64,000 bases of DNA, taken from Pseudochrobactrum saccharolyticum. GTDB taxonomy: Bacteria; Pseudomonadota; Alphaproteobacteria; Rhizobiales; Rhizobiaceae. The notes beneath the pieces were generated by a model, which was not told the origin of the DNA, made no database searches, and saw only the letters and a list, made by a program, of their open reading frames with translations. This document shows positions 46,208-55,440 of the stretch, piece by piece. Every line of letters starts with the position of its first letter. Position 1 is the stretch's first letter. Location: NCBI RefSeq assembly GCF_008801715.1, contig NZ_VZPG01000001.1, positions 496,001 to 560,000 of the forward strand. The letters run 5' to 3'. A program made the position numbers and the translations under genes.

Positions 46208-47065
46208 TCATTCGGCAGGGCTGATTTTGGGCGGCAAAACAATCTGATCAGCCACCGGCAGAGCAGAATTACCGCTCAGGCGCCGCTTCAGACGTGCTGT
46301 CCATAAATGCCGGTAGGAGCGCAATTTGTTGAGCACAAACCATCTTTGCCGGATCAGATTGTAGAAGAAATGTTTCTCAACGGACGCAGCCGTTCTTGAT
46401 CCGGTTCCTAGCGCATCTATGTCACTTTGCGCGCCGCGCGCTTTGACTAAAGGCGGCCAAACGGCCAGACCTGTATTGGTTCTTGTCAGCCAGAAACGCA
46501 GATAATTATCAACCGGCGCAAAAATCTCATGCTGACTGTTGACGAAATTCTGCGCACCGGCACGCGACCATATCAAACCGCCCGTCGTCATCGGAAAATA
46601 ATGCGCACTGGTCAGATTGCGCTGCTGATCCTGCCCTTGAAGAGTGCAAAGCGGGGTATGACGTTTTATTCCGTCTGTGCCGATATTAATGAGATCCCAG
46701 TAACGCCCGTCTTTTTCCAGCCATGACAGCAGTTCTTCCGCCATTTTAGCAAGGTCTGCGGGAACGGACATATCGTCCTCCAGCACCATTGCGTATTGCT
46801 CGCCGGAATCCAGAAACATCTGCGCCGCTTTAAGATGGCTCAGATAACATCCGAGCTCTCCTCCGCTGACCTGACAGCCCATAAACGCCAAAGCGCGCTT
46901 TTCATGATAGGCCGGATGCGCTCTCGGATCACTTTTCCGGCCATCTACCGCCGGAACGCGGATAAATTCTATACCCGCGCGCTCCAATTGCCCGCGGGAA
47001 ATGTCAAGCCGTTCCTGACTGCCATCAAGATTTACAAGATAGGTTCTCACCATAGTCTCCGCCAT
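46208..47065 (-). CDS. Glycosyltransferase family 25 protein (second copy)
   Basis: The 285-residue protein shares the GT25 landmarks with the copy at 8171: a first strand TYLVNLDGSQERLD, the acidic motif MVLEDDMSVPADL (near residue 108), and GGELGCYLSHLKA near 88. It is longer at the C-terminus. It should transfer a hexose to an envelope glycan; acceptor unknown. ATG 47065 is used; ATG 47053 (GGAG only three bases away) is a possible alternative. No polysaccharide gene lies next to it, unlike the first copy. Confidence 0.86.
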   Translation of the reverse strand: MAETMVRTYLVNLDGSQERLDISRGQLERAGIEFIRVPAVDGRKSDPRAHPAYHEKRALAFMGCQVSGGELGCYLSHLKAAQMFLDSGEQYAMVLEDDMSVPADLAKMAEELLSWLEKDGRYWDLINIGTDGIKRHTPLCTLQGQDQQRNLTSAHYFPMTTGGLIWSRAGAQNFVNSQHEIFAPVDNYLRFWLTRTNTGLAVWPPLVKARGAQSDIDALGTGSRTAASVEKHFFYNLIRQRWFVLNKLRSYRHLWTARLKRRLSGNSALPVADQIVLPPKISPAE

Positions 47066-47165
47066 AAAATGGCTTAAAGCCTCCTGCCAAAAACCGGCAG
47101 GCGCGCATCAGCGACGTATCACTAGATGTTCATTTGCGGAGATACAATCAAGAAATTATGAGTTT

Positions 47166-48269
47166 TTAACGGAAATGTTTTGACAGTTTCAAACCCTGCG
47201 CCTGATAGTGCGAGCCAAGATCACTGCCATAGAGCGCTTTCGGCCGTTTGAGCATGTGTTCATAAATCAGACGGCCGACAATCTGTCCGTGTTCAAGGAT
47301 AAACGGCACTTCATGACTGCGCACTTCCAGCACTGCGCGGCTGCCCTTGCCACCGGCAGAGACATTACCAAAACCCGGATCGAAGAAACCCGCATAATGC
47401 ACGCGGAACTCACCGACCAGCGGATCAAAAGGGGTCATTTCCGCAGCATAAAGCGGCGGCACATGCACGGCTTCCTGTGAAACCAGAATGTAAAACTCAT
47501 CGGGATCGAGAACCAATTCGCGATGTCCGCGATCATAGATCGGCTCCCAGAAATCCAGCACATCATGCTGCGCGCGTTTATCGACATCAACAACAGACGT
47601 ATGATGTTTGCCACGATAACCGATCAGGCCGTTTTCACCACCGCTCAGATCAATCGACAGGGCAATCCCGCCATTGGAAATATTCGGCACAGCGGAAGCC
47701 ACCAGCGTTTCCGCCGCGTGCAATGCAGCGAGTTCGGCTTCATTGATATGTGCGGTGCCTTTACGGAAGCGGATCTGCGACAGGCGCGAACCGGTACGCG
47801 CCACAATCGGAAATGTGCGCGGGCTGACTTCCAGATAAAGCGGGCCGTTATAACCGGCAGGCACCTTGTCAAATTCCTGCGCATTATCGGTAATCACGCG
47901 GGTGAAAATATCGAGGCGGCCGGTCGAGCTTTTCGGGTTTGCGGAAGCCGACAATTCCGCTGGCAGTGACAGACCTTCCAGCAGCGGCACGATATAGACG
48001 CAACCGGTTTCCAGCACCGCACCTTCACGCAGATCAATCTCATGCAGCTTCAGGCGTTCCAGTTTTTTGGCAACCGGTGTGTCCGGCCCCGGCATGAAAG
48101 ATGCGCGGACGCGATAGGCTTTCTCACCAAGACGCAGATCAAGACTGGCAGGCTGTATCTGATCATGATCCAAGTCCCGCGCTGAAGTCAGCGCACCGGT
48201 TTCAAACAGAGCTGCAATATCGCTGTCTGCCAAAATTCCGCTATCTCGGGTCATCATTTGTCCAGTCAT
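47166..48269 (-). CDS. dcd: dCTP deaminase, double-length alphaproteobacterial type
   Basis: Deaminates dCTP to dUTP, feeding dTMP synthesis. At 367 residues it is about twice the E. coli enzyme (193) and looks like two tandem dUTPase-fold halves: PASLDLRLGEKAYRVRASF and LSASANPKSSTGRLDIFTRVI in the first, LDPDEFYILVSQEAVHVPP and VHYAGFFDPGFGN in the second. Alphaproteobacterial annotation usually gives this size. The active-site residues of one or both halves cannot be proven here. The start (MTGQMMTRD) is ambiguous between several Met codons. Confidence 0.88.
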   Translation of the reverse strand: MTGQMMTRDSGILADSDIAALFETGALTSARDLDHDQIQPASLDLRLGEKAYRVRASFMPGPDTPVAKKLERLKLHEIDLREGAVLETGCVYIVPLLEGLSLPAELSASANPKSSTGRLDIFTRVITDNAQEFDKVPAGYNGPLYLEVSPRTFPIVARTGSRLSQIRFRKGTAHINEAELAALHAAETLVASAVPNISNGGIALSIDLSGGENGLIGYRGKHHTSVVDVDKRAQHDVLDFWEPIYDRGHRELVLDPDEFYILVSQEAVHVPPLYAAEMTPFDPLVGEFRVHYAGFFDPGFGNVSAGGKGSRAVLEVRSHEVPFILEHGQIVGRLIYEHMLKRPKALYGSDLGSHYQAQGLKLSKHFR

Positions 48270-48417
48270 AAAATACTATTTTGCCGCAATCTAGCCTTGA
48301 ACGGTTAAAAGAGGGCTACTGTGATATGCGCATTTACAGATAGATTTCACTCCCCGCTGTCAAGTCCTGTGAAATCGAGTGCTTGACATTATAATCATAA
48401 CAGTCCTACAAAATCAG

Positions 48418-48468
48418 TCGTGGTGATTTGGCCGGCCGGCTTGCAGCCACGTTAAAGAAGTCGCTAAA
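48418..48468 (+). promoter_or_regulatory. SAM-II riboswitch aptamer upstream of metZ
   Basis: The segment matches the SAM-II (metA motif) consensus: TCGTGGTGATTTG at the 5' end, CCGGCTTGCAGCCACG in the centre, and TTAAAgAAGTCGCTAAA at the 3' end. CGTGG (48419-48423) pairs with CCACG (48447-48451) as P1, the rest forming the pseudoknot. SAM-II commonly precedes methionine genes in alphaproteobacteria, and the next gene is metZ. High S-adenosylmethionine is expected to reduce expression. Confidence 0.93.
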
Positions 48469-48485
48469 TATGGCCGCGGTTCCGA

Positions 48486-48524
48486 GCCGGTCTTTTTGCG
48501 TCTTCATGCAAAGGCCGGTTTTTT
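48486..48524 (+). terminator. Terminator of the SAM-II leader
   Basis: GCCGGTCTTTTTGC (48486-48499) pairs with GCAAAGGCCGG (48508-48518) and is followed by six T. It lies 18 bases after the aptamer, so it is the likely expression platform. Confidence 0.85.
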
Positions 48525-48578
48525 ATTGGCCGGTGTGGCCCGAACCCTGCCGACCATCCTTTTATATAGGCTGGACCG

Positions 48579-49775
48579 ATGACAAAGACACATATTCGCA
48601 CCCTTCGCCCTGCAACTCAGCTTGTGCATAGCGGCACAACCCGCACGCCTTATGGCGAAACATCAGAAGCGCTGTTTCTGACGCAGGGTTTTGTTTATGA
48701 CAGCGCCGAGGCTTGCGAAGCCCGTTTTACCGGTGAAGATCCGGGTTTCATCTATTCCCGTTATGCAAACCCGACGACGGATATGTTTGAAAAGCGCATG
48801 TGCGCGATTGAAGGCGCAGAAGAAGCCCGCGCCACTGCCTCCGGCATGGCTGCTGTTGCTGCGGCCATTCTCTGTCAGGTTCGTGCAGGTGATCACGTTT
48901 TGGCTGCCAAAGCGATGTTCGGCTCCTGTCGATACATCATTGAAACCCTTCTGCCGAAATACGGCGTTGAATTCACTTTGATTGATGGCGTGAATATTGA
49001 GAACTGGGAAAACGCCATCCGCCCGAATACCAAAGTGCTGTTTCTGGAAAGCCCGACCAATCCGACACTGGAAGTAATGGATATCGCCAGAATTGCAGGC
49101 ATTGCCAATAGTGTTGGTGCCAAGCTGATCGTCGACAATGTGTTTGCCACTCCGCTCTATCAGCGGCCACTGGCGCTCGGCGCTCATATTGTTGTCTATT
49201 CTGCCACCAAACATATTGACGGTCAGGGACGTTGCCTCGGTGGTGTTGTTCTGTCTGATCGTGAATGGATTACGGAAGTTTTGCAGGATTATTTCCGCCA
49301 TACCGGTCCGGGTCTCAGCCCGTTCAATGCATGGACGATGCTCAAAGGTCTGGAAACACTCGCCGTGCGTGTGGAAGCACAGACCCGCTCTGCTGCAAAA
49401 GTCGCGGATTTTCTGGCCGAACAGAATGCCATTGCCCGTGTGATTTATCCGGGTCGCAAAGATCACCCGCAGGCAGACATTATCGCCAAACAGATGAGCG
49501 GCGGCTCAACCATGATTGCGCTGGAGCTGAAAGGCGGCAAGAAAGCAGCTTTTGCTTTTGAGAATGCGCTGGAAGTCATCAGCATTTCCAACAATCTCGG
49601 TGATGCAAAAAGCCTGATTACCCATCCGGCAACCTCGACCCATAAAAATCTCAGCGACGATGCCAAGGCAGAACTCGGCATTACTGACGGCCTGCTGCGT
49701 CTTTCCATTGGTCTGGAAGATACAGATGATCTGATAGACGATATTGGCTTTGCACTGAAAGCGGCTCAAGGCTAA
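48579..49775 (+). CDS. metZ: O-succinylhomoserine sulfhydrylase
   Basis: Forms homocysteine from O-succinylhomoserine (or acetyl form) and sulfide, in methionine synthesis. A 398-residue PLP enzyme of the Cys/Met metabolism family. Cofactor lysine is K211 in [13 protein letters not shown], and the [12 protein letters not shown] and [15 protein letters not shown] blocks near residues 60 and 85 are typical. The SAM-II riboswitch just upstream confirms a methionine role and separates it from cystathionine enzymes. It is a single gene; apaG follows 77 bases later. Confidence 0.95.
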   Translation: MTKTHIRTLRPATQLVHSGTTRTPYGETSEALFLTQGFVYDSAEACEARFTGEDPGFIYSRYANPTTDMFEKRMCAIEGAEEARATASGMAAVAAAILCQVRAGDHVLAAKAMFGSCRYIIETLLPKYGVEFTLIDGVNIENWENAIRPNTKVLFLESPTNPTLEVMDIARIAGIANSVGAKLIVDNVFATPLYQRPLALGAHIVVYSATKHIDGQGRCLGGVVLSDREWITEVLQDYFRHTGPGLSPFNAWTMLKGLETLAVRVEAQTRSAAKVADFLAEQNAIARVIYPGRKDHPQADIIAKQMSGGSTMIALELKGGKKAAFAFENALEVISISNNLGDAKSLITHPATSTHKNLSDDAKAELGITDGLLRLSIGLEDTDDLIDDIGFALKAAQG

Positions 49776-49852
49776 ACTGGTATCAGACGGCTGCTGATTT
49801 GCCAGCAGCCGTCATATCCAGCCAGCTCCCGTGGCTTTCCAGAGTAACCTCT

Positions 49853-50263
49853 ATGTATCGCGCAATTACCGAGAATATCGAAGTAACCGTTGAGCCGTTT
49901 TATCTGGAAGAGCAATCTTCACCGGATGAATCCCGATATGTCTGGGCTTATCGGGTAACGATTATCAATCATTCGGATATTCCGGTGCAATTGCGCTCAC
50001 GGACATGGAAAATCACCGATGCCCATGGCCGGACTGAAGAAGTGCGCGGCCCCGGTGTCGTTGGCGAAGAACCGTTTCTGAAACCGGGTGACAGCTATCA
50101 ATATTCGTCCGGTTGTCCGCTGACGACTTCATCCGGCATGATGTCCGGCAGCTATATGATGCAAAATCATGAGGCTGGCAGCCCTGATGAAGGCAAACTA
50201 TTCCCCATTACTATTCCGGCATTTTCGCTCGATATGCCCGGACACAGACCGGTTCTGAACTAA
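49853..50263 (+). CDS. apaG: ApaG protein
   Basis: Small beta-sandwich protein of the ApaG/DUF525 family, linked to divalent cation (Co/Mg) handling and polyphosphate-related functions but not firmly assigned. I start at ATG 49853 ([22 protein letters not shown]), giving 136 residues, within the family range; the in-frame region upstream to 49799 has no family match. The signature [26 protein letters not shown] (about residues 25-50) and [20 protein letters not shown] (about 73-92) are clear. It converges with the GNAT gene, whose stop is the next base. Confidence 0.92.
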   Translation: MYRAITENIEVTVEPFYLEEQSSPDESRYVWAYRVTIINHSDIPVQLRSRTWKITDAHGRTEEVRGPGVVGEEPFLKPGDSYQYSSGCPLTTSSGMMSGSYMMQNHEAGSPDEGKLFPITIPAFSLDMPGHRPVLN

Positions 50264-50803
50264 TTATAGTGTTCTGATCATCGCCACGCGGCGTTCAATC
50301 GGCAGGCCGATGGACTGTTCCAGCTCGGCAATGGAACGGAAACGCGCATTATATTGCGATACCGGCAATACCTGATAGCCACAGCTTTCATAAAAAGGCC
50401 GGTTCCATGGTATATCGCCAAATGTCGTCAGGCTGAGGCTTGTGCAGCCCTGCGCTTTCGCAAGGTCAGCCGCACCATCCAGCAATTTACGGCCAAACCC
50501 GCGCCGCTGGAAATCCTGATGCACAGATAGCTCCCAGACATGCAGGCAACCTTCATCCGGCATGGCTTCTGCCACCAGAAAGCCGCCAAGCACAGTATCG
50601 CATTCTGCAACCAGCACATGGCCTTTCTGCATAAAATCGAGATGCTGCTCCGCAGACATGACAGGCATATCGAGAATAAAATGCAAAGACGGGTCAGCTG
50701 CAAATGTTGAAGCTGCCGAGCGTTCAATCTCCGGCAGCAACGCAGCATCAGACGGCAGTGCCCGCCTTATCAGGCAGGCACTTTTGTCATGCTCAGCACT
50801 CAT
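50264..50803 (-). CDS. GNAT-family N-acetyltransferase
   Basis: A 179-residue acetyl-CoA-dependent acetyltransferase. The CoA-binding motif A is QDFQRRGFGRKLLDGAADLAKAQG (about residues 97-120), preceded by the ELSVH strand and followed by LSLTTFGDIPWNRPFYESCGYQVLP (motif B). The acceptor is unknown; the group resembles enzymes annotated as amine or amino-acid acetyltransferases. ATG 50803 overlaps the hslO stop by four bases, so translation is coupled to the redox chaperone gene. Confidence 0.9.
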   Translation of the reverse strand: MSAEHDKSACLIRRALPSDAALLPEIERSAASTFAADPSLHFILDMPVMSAEQHLDFMQKGHVLVAECDTVLGGFLVAEAMPDEGCLHVWELSVHQDFQRRGFGRKLLDGAADLAKAQGCTSLSLTTFGDIPWNRPFYESCGYQVLPVSQYNARFRSIAELEQSIGLPIERRVAMIRTL

Positions 50804-51828
50804 TGTGGTGCGTTAATTTCCGAAGGGTCAAAATCATAACGGCTGGAGCAGAACTCACAGGTCACCGAGATTTTGCCATTCTCAGTGCTGTGTTCGATTT
50901 CTTCAGCCGAGAAGCCTTTGAGCACACCGAAAATCTTGTCCCGCGAACAGGCGCAATGATCGACAACTTTCGTGCCTTCATAAACGCGCACGCCGCGCTC
51001 ATGGAACAGACGATAAAGCAGACGTTCAGACGGCACCTGCGGGTCAGTCAGCTCGGAATCCTCAATGGTCGCAACCAGTGAACGGGCTTCCTGCCATTCA
51101 TCCTCAACCGGAGCCTGTTCAGCCTCAGTACCATTCGGATTATCACCGCCATGCAGATCGCGATGACGCGCACGCAATTCGGACTGCGGCAGAAACTGCA
51201 CCATCAGACCACCGGCACGCCATTGTTCACTCGCTTTGCCATCGGCACCGCGCTCGAAAAGCTTGGCAACAGCCAGCTGAACTTCAGTCGCAATCTGCTC
51301 AGACTGCATGAAGTAATTGCGTGCAATATCTTCCAGCGACGAGCCGTCCAGCGCAACAATACCCTGATAGCGCTGGGTGAATTCGCCCTGATCGACGGTC
51401 AGCGCCAGCGTACCCTTGCCCAGTAATTCTTCCGGCTTGGTTTTACCGGCAGCCACGAACTCTGCCACACGCTCTTCATCAAAACGGGCATAAGCGCGGA
51501 TTGCATCCGGTGTGCGGAAATCCACCACCAGCATATCCACCGGACCATCCGAGCGGGTCTGGAAAATGAACTTGCCTTCAAATTTCAGAGATGTGCCGAG
51601 CAACACGGTCAGAACCGCGGCTTCGCCCAACAGGCGGGACACAACTTCCGGATAATTATGGCGTTTCAGAATAGCATCCAGCGCCGCGCCGAGCTGCACT
51701 GTGCGGCCGCGCACATCCAGACCTTCAACCTGAAAAGGCACAACAACATCATCACCGGACAGGGTAATATGGTCTGGCATCGGGCTATCAATCATCATCT
51801 GGTCTGTACTGGTCTGGTTATTCATCAC
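50800..51828 (-). CDS. hslO: Redox-activated chaperone Hsp33
   Basis: Holds unfolding proteins after oxidative stress. The 342-residue protein shows the redox-switch zinc cysteines as a CxC pair (C292/C294, in VVDHCACSRDK) and a CxxC pair (C324/C327, in VTCEFCSSRYDF), and the N-terminal core with VVPFQVEGLDVRGRTVQLG. Length is slightly above the family because of an Asn/Glu-rich insertion (DNPNGTEAEQAPVEDEWQEA, about residues 229-248) that many alphaproteobacteria share. Start at ATG 51828; a second ATG directly follows. Confidence 0.95.
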   Translation of the reverse strand: MMNNQTSTDQMMIDSPMPDHITLSGDDVVVPFQVEGLDVRGRTVQLGAALDAILKRHNYPEVVSRLLGEAAVLTVLLGTSLKFEGKFIFQTRSDGPVDMLVVDFRTPDAIRAYARFDEERVAEFVAAGKTKPEELLGKGTLALTVDQGEFTQRYQGIVALDGSSLEDIARNYFMQSEQIATEVQLAVAKLFERGADGKASEQWRAGGLMVQFLPQSELRARHRDLHGGDNPNGTEAEQAPVEDEWQEARSLVATIEDSELTDPQVPSERLLYRLFHERGVRVYEGTKVVDHCACSRDKIFGVLKGFSAEEIEHSTENGKISVTCEFCSSRYDFDPSEINAPQ

Positions 51829-51993
51829 TTATCTCTTTTTTATTGGCTGCCACGGGTGTCGCCACTGGGGCTGCATCACTGCGCCATAAATAACACACGG
51901 CTCGCAGGCGTTATACGACCTGCAAGCCGTGGTTCAATCTTCAAATCAGGATCAGGCAGCCGATCCATACGTTATCCTATAGATAAGAAGCGA

Positions 51994-52920
51994 TCAGCGT
52001 CCTTCAAGACACCAGGTCAAAATCGCTTTCTGCGCATGCATACGGTTTTCCGCCTCATCAAAGACCACGGATTGCGGGCCGTCGATCACTTCATCCGTCA
52101 CTTCCTCGCCACGATGGGCTGGCAGACAGTGCATGAACAAAGCGTCCTTATTGGCTTTCGCCATCAAATCCGCATTCACCTGATATGGCATGAAAACATT
52201 ATTGCCGCGCGCATTATCTTCCTGCCCCATCGACACCCATGTATCGGTCACGATGCAGTCAGAACCGGCCACAGCCTTTTCCGCACTGGTGGTCGAGAAG
52301 ATTTTTGCGCCTTTTGCATTTGCCCAGTCAACAAAACGCGACAGCGGTTCACTGCCCGAAGGTGTCGCAATATTCAGACGGAAATCAAACTGCGCCGCAG
52401 CCTCAATGAAGGAATGCAGCACATTATTGCCGTCACCGCTCCATGTGACCGTGCGGCCCTTGATTGGTCCGCGATGTTCTTCAAAAGTCAGAATATCGGC
52501 CATGATCTGACACGGATGGGTATCATCGGTCAGCGCATTGATAACCGGCACGGTCGCATGCTCGGCGAGTTCGAGCATGCGATCATGAGAGGTTGTACGG
52601 ATCATAATGGCATCGACAAAACGTGACAAAACTTTGGCTGTGTCCGCAATGGTTTCACTGCGGCCAAGCTGCATTTCCGAACCGGTCAGCATGATTGTTT
52701 CGCCGCCGAGCTGGCGCATACCCACATCAAAAGAGACGCGGGTTCGCGTGGACGGCTTTTCAAAAATCATAGCCAGAACTTTACCATCAAGCGGCTTATC
52801 GCGCTCACCGGCTTTTAATCGTTCTTTGCGGGCGCGCGCTTCATCAAGGATGAAGCGCAGATCCTGCGGGCTGACTGCAGAGAGGTCGGTAAAATGCCTT
52901 AAAGTCTTATCATTTGCCAT
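51994..52920 (-). CDS. argF: Ornithine carbamoyltransferase
   Basis: Makes citrulline from ornithine and carbamoyl phosphate in arginine synthesis. The 308-residue protein has the carbamoyl-phosphate motif STRTR at residues 57-61, the HPCQIMAD block near 134, and the [15 protein letters not shown] signature near residue 263 with the ornithine-binding Cys. It lies 12 bases behind argD on the same strand and upstream of hslO, the usual argD-argF-hslO order of Hyphomicrobiales. Trimeric cytoplasmic enzyme. Confidence 0.96.
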   Translation of the reverse strand: MANDKTLRHFTDLSAVSPQDLRFILDEARARKERLKAGERDKPLDGKVLAMIFEKPSTRTRVSFDVGMRQLGGETIMLTGSEMQLGRSETIADTAKVLSRFVDAIMIRTTSHDRMLELAEHATVPVINALTDDTHPCQIMADILTFEEHRGPIKGRTVTWSGDGNNVLHSFIEAAAQFDFRLNIATPSGSEPLSRFVDWANAKGAKIFSTTSAEKAVAGSDCIVTDTWVSMGQEDNARGNNVFMPYQVNADLMAKANKDALFMHCLPAHRGEEVTDEVIDGPQSVVFDEAENRMHAQKAILTWCLEGR

Positions 52921-52932
52921 TATTAGTCACCG

Positions 52933-54126
52933 TTATGCAGGAGCTTTGGAAAGCTTGGCTGCAACCTTTTCAATCCGGTTCAGAGCTTCACGCATATCAT
53001 CTGCCGTTACTGTCAGCGGAGGCAACAAACGCACAACATTGTCACCGGCGCCAACGCTCAGCATATGCTCGGCGCGCAATCCGGTAATTACATCTGTATT
53101 TGGCACGGCGCATTTCAGACCGATCATCAGGCCTTTACCGCGCACTTCGGTGAACACATCCGGATAGCGGTCGATGATCGACGCCATACCCTGACGGAAC
53201 TGCGATGCCATTTCATTAACATGGTCAAAGAAACCATCGGCCAGCATTACATCCAGCACAGCTTCACCCACGGCCATCGCCAGCGGGTTACCGCCATAGG
53301 TGGTGCCATGCACACCTGCGACCATGCCCTTGGCTGCTTCAGCGGTTGCCAGACAGGCGCCCATCGGGAAACCGCCGCCGATACCTTTGGCAGTTGCCAG
53401 CAGATCAGGTTCAATACCTGCCCATTCATAGGCATAGAATTTGCCGGTACGACCAACGCCCGTCTGCACTTCATCCAAAATCAGCAGCAGGCCGTTTTCG
53501 TCGCAGATCTGACGGATCAGACGCAGAAATTCATTGGAGAAGGAGCGAAGACCGCCCTCACCCTGTACCGGCTCCAGAAGGATAGCCGCTGTTTCCGGTG
53601 TAATAGCAGCACGCAGGGCTGCTTCATCACCGAACGGCACCTGATCAAAACCATCGACCTTCGGGCCGAAACCTTCCAGATATTTGGCCTGTCCGCCGGC
53701 TGCGATGGTTGCCAGTGTACGCCCGTGGAAAGCACCTTCAAAGGTAACGATGCGATAACGCTCAGGCTGACCATTGGCAAAATGATAGCGGCGCGCGGTT
53801 TTAATCGCGCATTCCAGAGCTTCGGCGCCGGAATTGGTGAAGAAAACTTTATCGGCAAAAGTATTATCGACGAGGCGCTGACCAAGGCGCTCCTGACCCG
53901 GCACTTCATAGACATTGGAAAGGTGCCACAATTTGGCGGCCTGATCCTGAAGTGTCTTTACCAGATGCGGGTGGCTGTGTCCGAGTGAATTCACAGCAAT
54001 ACCGGCTGCGAAATCGAGATAGCGTTCGCCGCCCTCGGTAATCAGCCAAACGCCCTCCCCTCGCTCAAAGCGCAACGCTGCACGATTATAGGTGTCGTAA
54101 AGCGGGTGCACAGTCGCAGTCGTCAT
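52933..54126 (-). CDS. argD: Acetylornithine aminotransferase
   Basis: PLP enzyme that transaminates N-acetylglutamate semialdehyde in arginine synthesis and may also serve lysine or succinyl-ornithine pathways. The 397-residue class III aminotransferase has [19 protein letters not shown] (about residues 95-113), the GAFHGRT block, [15 protein letters not shown] and the cofactor lysine in [14 protein letters not shown] near residue 250. It heads the argD-argF unit. Upstream lies a 607-base gap that contains an unexplained terminator on its own strand. Confidence 0.96.
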   Translation of the reverse strand: MTTATVHPLYDTYNRAALRFERGEGVWLITEGGERYLDFAAGIAVNSLGHSHPHLVKTLQDQAAKLWHLSNVYEVPGQERLGQRLVDNTFADKVFFTNSGAEALECAIKTARRYHFANGQPERYRIVTFEGAFHGRTLATIAAGGQAKYLEGFGPKVDGFDQVPFGDEAALRAAITPETAAILLEPVQGEGGLRSFSNEFLRLIRQICDENGLLLILDEVQTGVGRTGKFYAYEWAGIEPDLLATAKGIGGGFPMGACLATAEAAKGMVAGVHGTTYGGNPLAMAVGEAVLDVMLADGFFDHVNEMASQFRQGMASIIDRYPDVFTEVRGKGLMIGLKCAVPNTDVITGLRAEHMLSVGAGDNVVRLLPPLTVTADDMREALNRIEKVAAKLSKAPA

Positions 54127-54733
54127 GCCAATAAGGCCTCCAAAGCCTTTAAATTGAAGCGGGCATCAACATCAGTCTTCACCGGTCTCCGTGAGTTCTC
54201 TCAAACTCCCCCCGGAGAAGCGGTTGTTGCGCGCGGATGAAATCAAAAAGCCGCCCTCAGGGCGGCTCGACAATGCACTATTGTTCGCCAATATATAAAT
54301 GTCAATCAAAGACCGCGGCCCTGCGGGGTGAAAACCGCCCCCTTAAAATGTGCAAAAATGTCGCTGTTGCGCAATTTTGTTACGCAGGCTTCAATAAGGG
54401 ATCCGGCCTGAACAACAGGCCGGTACAACCATAATTGTCAATTTTCAGCCCCGTGCCCGTGAAATAAACTCCGAAGTGTTGCACGAAAACCTTGTATTTA
54501 AAAAAAACCGGTCTATTAAATGCCCGCTGATCTCCAAGGTTGGGGAAAACCATTCCAGCACCGGGCGCCGCGCTTGTCACGGAGTCCTTGCTTAAGGTAG
54601 TTTCATATTAAAGTAAGACTAGATTTAGTGCGACAGCGCCAGCTGTCCGGTACATATGGTGCCTGCTTGGACGGGCCCGTAAAAACGATAGCCGGACGCT
54701 ATAAAGATTATAAAGAACGGAGCCTGAGCCACA
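54127..54733. other. 607-base gap between argD and gcrA, possible RNA gene
   Basis: Divergent promoter region. It holds a minus-strand terminator (54245-54267), an 8-bp hairpin CCGGCCTG/CAGGCCGG (54403-54423), a minus-strand promoter-like TTGACA (54305-54300) with AATAGT 17 bases away, and one GANTC (CcrM) site at 54582-54586. Small overlapping frames of 60-85 residues have no recognisable product. A small RNA or an argD leader is the best explanation for the terminator; see finding. Confidence 0.55.
54245..54267 (-). terminator. Intrinsic terminator upstream of argD, minus strand
   Basis: AGCCGCC (54249-54255) and GGCGGCT (54261-54267) with loop CTCAG; on the minus strand the stem is followed by TTTTTGATTTC. 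It lies about 120 bases upstream of the argD start and no gene precedes it on that strand. Confidence 0.82.
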
Positions 54734-55294
54734 ATGAACTGGACAGATGAACGCGTCGAGCTTCTCAAGAAATTGTGGAGTGAAGGTCTGAGTGCAAGCC
54801 AGATCGCAGCCCAGCTGGGCGGCGTCAGCCGCAATGCGGTGATCGGGAAAGTGCACCGGCTTAAACTATCCGGACGCGGCAAAACAACAACTGCCGCGCC
54901 ACGCAGCAAGAAACCGGCTCCCGCTCCGGTCGCTGCACCGCGCCCGACAACAACATCAAGCAGCAGCATGTCATCCGGCAGTGCAAGTGCACCGCAGCCG
55001 ACAATGCGTGCCACAGTGATGAAAACCTCCGGTGCCGCAGCACTGCAGGCAGAAGTTCTGGCTGATGCCGTTGCGGAACCGATTATCCGTCACAATGAAA
55101 ATGTTGTTGTGCCGATTTCCCGTCACCTGACCCTGCTGCAGTTGACAGAACGCACATGCAAATGGCCGGTCGGTGATCCGCTGCACGAAGATTTCCACTT
55201 CTGCGGTCATGAATCCGGTGAATCCAGCCCTTATTGCAGCTATCATTCCAAGCTGGCTTTCCAGCCGACTGCAGAGCGCCGCCGCGCTCGCTAA
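54734..55294 (+). CDS. gcrA: Cell-cycle regulator GcrA
   Basis: Binds methylated GANTC sites and RNA polymerase to regulate cell-cycle genes in alphaproteobacteria. The 186-residue product has the diagnostic N-terminus MNWTDERVELLKKLWSEGL and the helix-turn-helix SASQIAAQLGGVSRNAVIGKVHRLKLSGRG (about residues 19-48). A Ser/Thr/Pro/Ala-rich linker covers about 50-95, and the C-terminal domain has RTCKWPVGDP and HFCGHESGESSPYCSYH with conserved Cys/His (about 143-172). A GGAG lies 12 bases before the ATG. A terminator follows the gene. Confidence 0.96.
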   Translation: MNWTDERVELLKKLWSEGLSASQIAAQLGGVSRNAVIGKVHRLKLSGRGKTTTAAPRSKKPAPAPVAAPRPTTTSSSSMSSGSASAPQPTMRATVMKTSGAAALQAEVLADAVAEPIIRHNENVVVPISRHLTLLQLTERTCKWPVGDPLHEDFHFCGHESGESSPYCSYHSKLAFQPTAERRRAR

Positions 55295-55312
55295 TCGGCA
55301 CCATATGCAAAC

Positions 55313-55340
55313 AAAAAGGCGCTTTTCAGCGCCTTTTTTA
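55313..55340. terminator. Bidirectional terminator after gcrA
   Basis: AAAAAGGCGC (55313-55322) and GCGCC followed by seven T (55329-55340). It separates gcrA from the leftward polysaccharide gene block. Confidence 0.9.
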
Positions 55341-55440
55341 TTGTCCTGATATCATGCGCAAGTGGCATTAATTCATCCGCATATAGTGCAAAGGCAAAGC
55401 AGGAAATGCACTGCTTTTTGCACCACTCAGCGCGCAAAAC

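Larger units (their letters stand above)
48270..48578. other. 309-base gap: metZ promoter, SAM-II riboswitch and terminator
   Basis: Between the divergent dcd and metZ genes. The right half holds a promoter-like TTGACA (48383-48388) with CTACAA 17 bases later (48406-48411), then the SAM-II aptamer and a terminator. The left half (48270-48380) contains the dcd promoter region, otherwise nothing recognised. Confidence 0.75.

Noticed and set aside
53065-53988. 307-codon plus-strand frame opposite argD
   Set aside because: Shadow of argD with unusual composition and no domain.
54300-54305. Minus-strand TTGACA with AATAGT 17 bases away as the argD promoter
   Set aside because: The predicted start would be only a few bases before the terminator stem, so it could not produce a long terminated transcript. 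I list it as a weak hint only.
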